A stretch of DNA of 64,000 nt from Thermohalobaculum sp039815685 (GTDB taxonomy: Bacteria; Pseudomonadota; Alphaproteobacteria; Rhodobacterales; Rhodobacteraceae). The stretch's first letter is position 1; every line of letters starts with the position of its first letter. The notes beneath the pieces were generated by a model. The model was not told where the DNA came from. It ran no database searches and saw only the letters and a list, made by a program, of their open reading frames with translations. This document shows, piece after piece, positions 57,939-64,000 of this stretch. Where the stretch lies: the NCBI GenBank assembly GCA_039815685.1, contig JBCBYV010000025.1:1-64000 (forward strand). The letters are read 5' to 3'. The position numbers and the translations under genes were made by a program.

Positions 57939-59909
57939 TCAGCGTGTACTGAAGCGAGCCCCCGGATAGGGCGCATATCCCGCCCGCCGCAGCCTGCGAC
58001 GGCGCCGCCGCTCTACCGGTCGCAGCATACGGCTCACGCCGTGGCGGGTCTTGTCCCAGTAGTAGGGCGCGATAAAGAGCTCGAGCACCGCCTTCCACGC
58101 GGCCAGCGCGCCGAGCGTCCAGTAGAAGGGCAGGCTCGGCACCCAGAGCATGAGGTCAAGCGCCCCCTTCCGCGCCATCGCCAGGGCCGCCGCACTCAAC
58201 ATCAGGAGCTGGCCGCCCGCGAGGCTCACCGCAAGCGGCCAGAAGGCCCAGGCGGGCAGGAAGCCGTCCCAGGGCGTCGTCCCGGTCAGCAGCCAGCCGA
58301 TGACGGAGATCCAGAAGAGCGGCATGGCGAGATAGCTGCAGGCGGCCCCCAGAAAAAGCACGTTGAACCCGAGAAAGCCCCGCGGCCCCATCTCCCGAAG
58401 CAGCTTCATGGGGCGGCGGATATGGGTGAGCCAGGTGAGAAGATAGCCCTTCAGCCAGCGCGATCGTTGACGGATCCACGCCAGCGGGCGGCAGTTCGCC
58501 TCCTCCTCCGTACGCACCGAGAGAACACGCACGCGCCAGCCCCGCCGGAAAAGCCGCATGCCGAGATCGGCGTCCTCGGTCACGTTGTGGGCGTCCCACC
58601 CCCCGATCGCGCCGAGGGCGTGTCGGCGGAAATAGACGCTCGTCCCGCCGAGGGGCACGGGCAGGCCCAGGCGCTCGAACCCGCGCAAGAGCACGTCGAA
58701 CCAGATCGAGTACTCAAGCTGGAAACAGCGCGTGATCCAATTCTCCCGCGCGTTGAAGTAGCTGAGCTGGCACTGCACGCAGGCGATCCTGCGCGGCAGC
58801 GTGCGCAGCGCCGTCGCCACTGCGCGGAGCTGACCGGGTTCCGGCCGGTCTTCAGCGTCGAGGATGCCGACGATGCTGCCTCGGCAGAAGTCGAGCGCAT
58901 AGTTGAGCGCCCGCGGCTTCGTGCGCGGCGCTCCCTCTGGCACCACGATCATGCGCGCCCAGCGCGGCAGGCGCATCTCGTCGATCGCTTCCTGGGTCGC
59001 CCAGTCCTGCTCCTCGACGATCAGGCAGACCTCGAGACACTGGCGCGGATAGTCGAGCCGCTCGAGCCCTGCGAGGAGGCGGGGCACCATCTCCGCTTCC
59101 TTGAGGAGAGGGACGAGAATGCTGACGACCGGCCACTCCCCGTCATCCGAGTCGTCCTGGGCCAGCCGGTCGGTCGTCGGATCTGCCCGCGTTCCGGGGA
59201 GTGCTGCGACCAGTGCCGCGAGGCGCAGGAACCCGGTCATTGTGTTGACCGTGAAGACCAGCAGGAAGGCGGCGACAGCCCCGGCCTCGCCGGACAGGAA
59301 CGCGCTGATGATCGCGGCAAGGACCAAGAGTGCCGCGCGCCCGCGAAGCGTCCCGAGCCCCCGTACACTCTCGTCCTGGCGCACGCGCCTCTCCGCTCGC
59401 CGGGCCAGCGTGTCGCCGTACTGCTCGGCAAAGGCATCCTCGAAGGCCGAGGTGCTCACCTGCGCGAAGAGCGCCTCACCCGGCACGAGGCCGTGGGCTT
59501 TCGCTGTGCTTGCGACGCCTTGGAAGTTCTCGATGGCGTCGGTGACCCAGACCACCTGCCCCGCCAGCATCTGCCAGGGCAGCAGCCTCAGTTCGAGCAG
59601 CAGCGCAGGATCCGCGAGCGCGCCGATGGCCCCTGGCGCGAAGAGATCACGATCCGGAGGATCGGCGACGAGATCCGCCACGCCGAGACCGAACTCGGCG
59701 GCCTGCGGCACTGCGGGCGGCGGAGCGGCCGGGGCCGGCTCATTCAAGAGGACGGGCAGCCGCTCGGACCCCGCACCGCTTGAGATCCCCGTCCTGCCGA
59801 AAAAGCTCCTGCGCTTGCCCTCGGGCCTCGCATAGGCCGCGAGGTTCAGCACCTCCGCCCGGCCGCCGACCGTGCGATCAGGCAGCGCACCATCCCGTGG
59901 CGCGTTCAT
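57939..59909 (-). CDS. Membrane glycosyltransferase family 2 with GSPII_E-like N-terminal domain
   Basis: A 656-residue protein. Residues ~50-170 resemble the N-terminal domain of type-II secretion ATPase E (MshEN/GSPII_E), known to bind c-di-GMP in some relatives. Two membrane helices follow, then a processive GT2 domain: VSILVPLLKEAEMVPRLL, DAEDRPEPGQL (DxD-type), TEDADLGMRLFRRGW and RQRSRWLKGY (Q/RxxRW). Four further helices close the chain. It likely makes or exports a polysaccharide. The frame extends ~94 codons upstream of 59909 without support. Confidence 0.82.
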   Translation of the reverse strand: MNAPRDGALPDRTVGGRAEVLNLAAYARPEGKRRSFFGRTGISSGAGSERLPVLLNEPAPAAPPPAVPQAAEFGLGVADLVADPPDRDLFAPGAIGALADPALLLELRLLPWQMLAGQVVWVTDAIENFQGVASTAKAHGLVPGEALFAQVSTSAFEDAFAEQYGDTLARRAERRVRQDESVRGLGTLRGRAALLVLAAIISAFLSGEAGAVAAFLLVFTVNTMTGFLRLAALVAALPGTRADPTTDRLAQDDSDDGEWPVVSILVPLLKEAEMVPRLLAGLERLDYPRQCLEVCLIVEEQDWATQEAIDEMRLPRWARMIVVPEGAPRTKPRALNYALDFCRGSIVGILDAEDRPEPGQLRAVATALRTLPRRIACVQCQLSYFNARENWITRCFQLEYSIWFDVLLRGFERLGLPVPLGGTSVYFRRHALGAIGGWDAHNVTEDADLGMRLFRRGWRVRVLSVRTEEEANCRPLAWIRQRSRWLKGYLLTWLTHIRRPMKLLREMGPRGFLGFNVLFLGAACSYLAMPLFWISVIGWLLTGTTPWDGFLPAWAFWPLAVSLAGGQLLMLSAAALAMARKGALDLMLWVPSLPFYWTLGALAAWKAVLELFIAPYYWDKTRHGVSRMLRPVERRRRRRLRRAGYAPYPGARFSTR

Positions 59910-60081
59910 GACGGCCGCCGCGCGCTGCAGCTTGGCCACTCGAGCAACAGGACGGCGAGAGACAGTGAGAGACGACGGGAACCCACGCAGACACCTCTTG
60001 GTAAGGCAACTGCGTGGAACTTCTTTTACAGGGCTTAACGTCCGCTGAATGTAACGGTGCGCGTTCGCTACTGCCCGGCCA

Positions 60082-61221
60082 TCAGGCCATCGCCGCGACG
60101 AACCGGTCGAAGAGGTAGAAGCTGTCTTGCGGGCCCGGGCTCGCCTCAGGATGCTGCTGCACCGAGAACACCGGGCGGCCCTCCAGAGCAATACCGCAGT
60201 TCGAGCCGTCGAAAAGGCTCACATGGGTTTCGACGACACCTTTCGGCAGGCTTGCGCCATCCACCGCGAACCCATGGTTCATCGAGGTGATCTCGACCTT
60301 GCCCGTCGCGAGCTCCTTCACCGGATGGTTGGCGCCGTGATGACCGGTCTTCATCTTGACCGTCTTCCCACCGAGCGCGAGGGCCAGCATCTGATGGCCG
60401 AGGCAGATGCCGAAGATCGGCTTGCCCGCCTCGAGCACACCCTCGATCATCGGAACCGCATAGGCGCCAGTCGCCGCGGGGTCTCCCGGACCGTTCGAGA
60501 GGAAGACGCCATCAGGGTTTCGGTCGAGCACCTCGGCCGCCGTCGCGGTCGCAGGCAGCACCGTCACCTCGCACCCAGCCGAGGCGAGCGAGCGCAGAAT
60601 GTTCCGCTTGGCCCCGTAGTCGATCGCGACGACCTTGGCCTTCACCTCGCCCACGGGGCTGAACCCCTCACCCCAGGCCCAGCGCGTGTCCGACCAGCCG
60701 TAACTCTGCGCCGTGCTGACGCCCTTTGCGAGGTCAGCACCCTCCAGCCCCGCGAATGCGCGGGCGGCTGCGATAAGATCGTCGGTGTCGATCGCCCCCT
60801 CAGCCTCATGGGCGATCGCCACATGCGGCATGCCCTGCTCGCGGATGAGGCGCGTGAGCCGGCGCGTATCGACGCCAGCGACGCCGATCCGGCCATGGCG
60901 CCGCATCCAGTCGCCGAGCGCGCCGGTCGCCCGCCAGTTGACGGGGTCCGTCACGTCGAGGCGCACGACCATCCCGCTGGCATGGGGCTGCGGCGCTTCC
61001 TCGTCCTCCTCGTTCGTTCCCACATTACCTATATGAGGGAAGGTGAAGGTGACGATCTGACCGTCATAGGACGGATCGGTCATGATTTCCTGATAGCCGG
61101 TCATCGCTGTGTTGAAGCACAGCTCGCCCACCGCCATGCCCTCGGCACCGAAGCCGCGACCGCGGATGAGCGTTCCGTCGGCCAGGGCGATACAGGCGGT
61201 CGGCTTCAGGGGCGCGAACAT
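60082..61221 (-). CDS. carA: Carbamoyl-phosphate synthase small subunit
   Basis: A 379-residue glutamine amidotransferase subunit. N-terminal: LADGTLIRGRGFGAEG, TGYQEIMTDPSYDGQIV; amidotransferase: LSNGPGDPAATGAY, catalytic Cys in GICLGHQMLALALGGK and His in VQQHPEASPGP. It supplies ammonia to CarB for arginine and pyrimidine synthesis. carB is not in this window. MFAPLKPTACIALADG is used as start; the upstream frame extension is unsupported. Confidence 0.95.
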   Translation of the reverse strand: MFAPLKPTACIALADGTLIRGRGFGAEGMAVGELCFNTAMTGYQEIMTDPSYDGQIVTFTFPHIGNVGTNEEDEEAPQPHASGMVVRLDVTDPVNWRATGALGDWMRRHGRIGVAGVDTRRLTRLIREQGMPHVAIAHEAEGAIDTDDLIAAARAFAGLEGADLAKGVSTAQSYGWSDTRWAWGEGFSPVGEVKAKVVAIDYGAKRNILRSLASAGCEVTVLPATATAAEVLDRNPDGVFLSNGPGDPAATGAYAVPMIEGVLEAGKPIFGICLGHQMLALALGGKTVKMKTGHHGANHPVKELATGKVEITSMNHGFAVDGASLPKGVVETHVSLFDGSNCGIALEGRPVFSVQQHPEASPGPQDSFYLFDRFVAAMA

Positions 61222-61451
61222 GGGGCAAACCTCGGGATCAAGGGGTCGGATAGCGCGCTGTCGATGCCGGGTATTGAGAGAATCCCACACCCCCGACATT
61301 GCTCGGCGCGGAAGCTAAGGACGCTGCGTCAGTTGGTCAATCTCTCTAATATTTATTTAATATCAATAGTTTATGTGCAGCCAACTTAGTTGCAGCACTC
61401 GCATTGGCGGTGTAGCGTCCGGAACGCGAAGGGACGAAGAAGGGGATCTCC

Positions 61452-61913
61452 GTGTCTCAGATCATGAAACGCCTGGACGCCGCGCTTGCTGAGGCGCGGG
61501 AGACGGGCGACGAGGTCAAGATCTGCACACTGCGCCTGATGACGGCCGCTATCCGGGATCGCGAGACTGCGATGGGGATCGAAGATGGCACGGCCCGCCT
61601 CGAAGGGGCGGCGCTCCGCGACCTCCTCTGCCGCATGGTCGAACAGCGTAAGACGTCGATCCGGGGCTACGAAGAGTCCGGTCATACCGAGCTCGCGAGC
61701 CGCGAAGGCCGCGAGATCGAGATCATCAAGAGTTTCCTGCCCAAGCCGCTCGATGAATCTGAGACGGCGCGCGCCGTTGCAGCGGCGATTTCCGAGACCG
61801 GGGCCTCATCGATCCGCGATCTCGGCCGCGTCATGACGCATCTTACCGCACAATACCCCGGCAGGATCGATGTCTGTGCGGCAGGCGCTCGCGTGAAAGC
61901 AGCGCTCGGCTGA
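61452..61913 (+). CDS. GatB/YqeY domain-containing protein
   Basis: A 153-residue YqeY-like protein, helical: LDAALAEARETGDEVKICTL at the start, EIEIIKSFLPKPLDESE in the middle, ending RVKAALG. It is related to the tail domain of GatB but works independently; function unclear. GTG start, six bases after AAGGGG; an ATG four codons later is possible. Divergent from carA, from which it is separated by an AT-rich region. Confidence 0.88.
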   Translation: MSQIMKRLDAALAEARETGDEVKICTLRLMTAAIRDRETAMGIEDGTARLEGAALRDLLCRMVEQRKTSIRGYEESGHTELASREGREIEIIKSFLPKPLDESETARAVAAAISETGASSIRDLGRVMTHLTAQYPGRIDVCAAGARVKAALG

Positions 61914-62265
61914 GCAGCGCAGTAACGCGCGCTTGCATGCCCTAACGTCAGAGTTTGCGGCAAATTGGCGGAATTCTGAGATCGGCGCTGTCCGATTGTG
62001 ACTACTTCTTGACCAGCCTTGAACCGCAGTTTTCCCGTCAAAAGCGACGAGGTTTCAGCGCATCACAACGAAAACGATAATTCTGACTTTTCTTGATGCG
62101 TCGTCCGCACGCACTGCGCGAAACTGTCTTAATCAGGGTCATTCCCTATGCATTCGTTGCACGCCATGGCTGTGCGGGCGTGCCCATAAGTTTCACAATT
62201 TTCTCCATCTTACCGCCAGCGGTGACCGGCACTTCAGCACGACGAAAGAATTCGCCTGAGGTGAC
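61914..62265. other. Intergenic region upstream of the TadG-like gene
   Basis: About 350 bases, clearly AT-richer than the flanks (62030-62105). It must hold the promoter for tadG and tadE. There is one TTAA (in GTCTTAATCAGG) but no second half at the CtrA spacing. No gene seen. Confidence 0.45.
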
Positions 62266-63819
62266 ATGATGCTTGGTCTTCCCCGCACAGTCTTCGCCCG
62301 TGCTTTTCTTGCTGCCTGCGTGTCCCGGCAGCGTCGTTCGTTCCTGGCTGATGATCGCGGCGCGATCACGATGCTGGTGCTCGTGCTCGTCATCCCGCTC
62401 TTCGTGCTCGCGGGCCTGAGCATCGATCTCATGCGTCATGAGACGCAACGAGCCGACCTTCAGAACGCGCTCGATCGCGGGGTTCTCGCTGCGGCGGATC
62501 TCTCGCAGGATGTGCCCGATGCGGCGACCGCCCGCACGATGATCTCCGAGTATATGGCGTCGCGGATCGACGACAGCCGGAACTACAACCTGACGGTCGA
62601 TGAGCCGGACACCACAGCCGGCCGGTCGATCAGCGCCTCCGCCGATCTGGAGATGGAAACCATCTTCATGCGCGCGATGGACACGGACGATCTTGCGGTT
62701 GCGACCGGCGCCGGCGCCTCGCAGGCCGTGGGTTTCACCGAGATCGTGCTCGTCCTCGACGTCTCCGCCTCGATGACCGAAGCGTCGACCGCCGTCTCGG
62801 GCAACACGAAGCTCGACGATCTGAAGACGGCGGCGAGGGATTTCGTGACCACCGTGCTCACGTCGGACACGCAGAACCGCACCCTGATTTCGATCGTGCC
62901 CTATTCCAGCCAGGTGAACCTGCCCGACTGGATGGCGAGCCACTACAACATCAACAAGGACCACAGCTACTCGACCTGTGTGGAGTACGACTCCCTCGAT
63001 TTCTCGACGACCGAGATTTCCATGTCGTCACAGCTCGAGCAATCACAGCACTTCATCGAAGACCTCAACATCGGCGGCTACTACCGTCTCCGCGGCAATT
63101 TTCAGATCGGCTTCTGGATCGAATTCGTGGAAACGAGCCGTTCGGCAATGAACTACGGCTGCCCCGCTGCTGCCAACGCGATCACCGCTTATTCGAACAG
63201 CAGCGGCGAGCTTCATGACGCCATCGATGCTCTCCAGGGCGAGTCCTGGACGGCCTCCTATATGGGCATGAAGTGGGGTGCGCACCTCCTCGACCCCGGT
63301 GCATCGACCCTGATCGACACCAAGATCGCTGACGGCGATCTGTCCAGCGACTTCTCGGGCTGGCCGTTCACCTGGAACAGCACGCAGGCGAAGAAAATCG
63401 TCGTGCTGATGTCCGACGGCGTGAACACCCGCCTGAACCGGATGAATGACAGCGCCTATGACACCCTCGGTGCCGACGCCTTCAACAATCCCTACAACTA
63501 CTCAGGCTTCTACTACTGCAGCAACTGCTACGACACACGGTACAAGTACACCCATGTGGACAACGACTCGATGGTGGACTCGTTCGGCGTGCCCCTCGGC
63601 GACTCCCAGCTCTACAAGACCTGCGATGCCGTGAAGCAGGGCGCATCGACGGTGGTCTACACCATCGGCTTCGAGCTCTCGAGCGACCCTTACGCCGCCG
63701 CCGTGCTGCAGGAATGCGCGACCTCTCTCTCGACCCACTACATGGTCGAAGGTGTCGATATCTCCACGGCCTTCGCGAACATCGCGTCCGAGCTCAAGAC
63801 CCTGAAGCTGCATCTCTGA
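62266..63819 (+). CDS. tadG: TadG-like pilus assembly protein with von Willebrand A domain
   Basis: A 517-residue protein. A basic N-terminus is followed by DDRGAITMLVLVLVIP, the pseudopilin-like helix, with G/AITM at the processing position. The VWA domain holds VLVLDVSASMTE (MIDAS DxSxS) and KKIVVLMSDGVNT. A Tyr/Cys-rich insertion lies near 63490-63555. TadG-like proteins are minor pilus or envelope components of Tad systems. GAGG precedes the first ATG. It heads a plus-strand unit with the TadE-like gene. Confidence 0.85.
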   Translation: MMLGLPRTVFARAFLAACVSRQRRSFLADDRGAITMLVLVLVIPLFVLAGLSIDLMRHETQRADLQNALDRGVLAAADLSQDVPDAATARTMISEYMASRIDDSRNYNLTVDEPDTTAGRSISASADLEMETIFMRAMDTDDLAVATGAGASQAVGFTEIVLVLDVSASMTEASTAVSGNTKLDDLKTAARDFVTTVLTSDTQNRTLISIVPYSSQVNLPDWMASHYNINKDHSYSTCVEYDSLDFSTTEISMSSQLEQSQHFIEDLNIGGYYRLRGNFQIGFWIEFVETSRSAMNYGCPAAANAITAYSNSSGELHDAIDALQGESWTASYMGMKWGAHLLDPGASTLIDTKIADGDLSSDFSGWPFTWNSTQAKKIVVLMSDGVNTRLNRMNDSAYDTLGADAFNNPYNYSGFYYCSNCYDTRYKYTHVDNDSMVDSFGVPLGDSQLYKTCDAVKQGASTVVYTIGFELSSDPYAAAVLQECATSLSTHYMVEGVDISTAFANIASELKTLKLHL

Positions 63820-63829
63820 GGCTGGCGTC

Positions 63830-64000
63830 ATGAGCACCCACAACACCGTCCTGCGGCGCTCCTTGCGCCGCTTTATCGGAGACGACGACGGCTCGAGCAG
63901 TGTCGAGTTCGTCATCGTCTTCCCCCTCCTCTTCTTCGTCATCGCGGCGATCTTCGAGGTGGGGGTTCTGGCGACCCGCGGCGTGATGCTGGAGCGCGCG
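63830..64000 (+). CDS. tadE: TadE-like pseudopilin, cut by the window end
   Basis: The first 57 residues are present: a basic leader (LRRSLRRFIG), then DDDGSSSVEFVIVFPLLFFV and IAAIFEVGVLAT. G/SSSVEF is a standard TadE pseudopilin cleavage site with the conserved Glu at +5, unlike the pilins of the main locus. It starts 10 bases after tadG. The remainder is outside the window. Confidence 0.85.
   Translation, partial: MSTHNTVLRRSLRRFIGDDDGSSSVEFVIVFPLLFFVIAAIFEVGVLATRGVMLERA

Noticed and set aside
56664..59783. 1039-codon open frame on the plus strand
   Set aside because: Antisense to the exported MBL-fold hydrolase and the GT2 gene, both of which show complete motifs. Arg/Pro/His-rich composition and no recognisable domain.
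62100..62165. CtrA site upstream of tadG
   Set aside because: Only one TTAA half is present (GTCTTAATCAGG); the second half at seven bases is CATT, not TTAA.
1..64000. tRNA, rRNA, CRISPR, insertion sequences or prophage genes
   Set aside because: No cloverleaf arms with TTCGA-type T-loops, no direct-repeat/spacer pattern, no transposase, integrase or phage structural protein was recognised. By-eye reading could miss a tRNA; a covariance search would settle it.

Overview
The window is GC-rich (estimated from reading, not computed) and gene-dense. It looks like the chromosome of a Rhodobacterales-type alphaproteobacterium. The reasons are the 46-residue aa3-type cytochrome c oxidase subunit IV, COQ9, a DUF6525/DUF1826 pair, a Tad locus with GAVTIDWV-type pilins, a DmdC-like acyl-CoA dehydrogenase, and the order SDR-uvrC-pgsA-moaD-moaE. 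I saw no rRNA, tRNA, CRISPR array, insertion sequence or prophage. The first ~75 bases are C/G homopolymer and probably not genuine.

Layout. 0.1-5.8 kb (minus strand): iron/metal uptake, with an imelysin, an unrecognised protein, HemP, a DUF6525-DUF1826 pair behind a Zur-like palindrome, and a TonB-dependent receptor. 6.6-11.7 kb (plus): a complete branched-chain amino-acid-type ABC operon (binding protein, two ATPases, two permeases) with a long leader and hairpins after the first gene. 11.9-22.1 kb: ArsR/AHSA1 pair, methyltransferase, ComF-glutaredoxin-nitrilase operon, FAD-linked oxidase, Sua5/TsaC, acyl-CoA dehydrogenase and a metallo-beta-lactamase-fold hydrolase. 22.5-28 kb (minus): moaE, moaD, pgsA, uvrC, SDR, Ca/Na exchanger. 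28.1-34.6 kb: small proteins, purEK, COQ9, rpsU, twin metallophosphatases, alpha/beta hydrolase. 34.7-40.2 kb (minus): pntB, pntA, cox subunit IV, small membrane protein, large OmpA-type protein.

40.3-54.4 kb is the centrepiece: after a GDPD gene comes a minus-strand Tad/Flp pilus locus. In order of transcription it holds three small atypical pilins (two encode the same protein from diverged DNA), cpaB, secretin cpaC, an OmpA lipoprotein, cpaE, cpaF, tadB, tadC, two TPR proteins and the prepilin peptidase. A plus-strand lytic transglycosylase sits between two pilin genes. A full TTAA-N7-TTAA (CtrA-type) site and a strong intrinsic terminator lie between cpaB and cpaC. An AAGGC-N6-GCCTT inverted repeat occurs upstream of both the transglycosylase and one pilin gene. 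TadG and TadE pseudopilin genes lie ~8-10 kb away at the right edge (62.3-64 kb, the last one cut by the window end).

In between (54.7-61.9 kb) are a 3-oxoacid CoA-transferase operon with a DUF1801 gene inserted between its subunits, a Tat-exported MBL-fold hydrolase, a membrane family-2 glycosyltransferase with a type-II-secretion-E-like N-terminal domain, carA and yqeY. All assignments come from reading motifs and protein sequences by eye; no database search was run.
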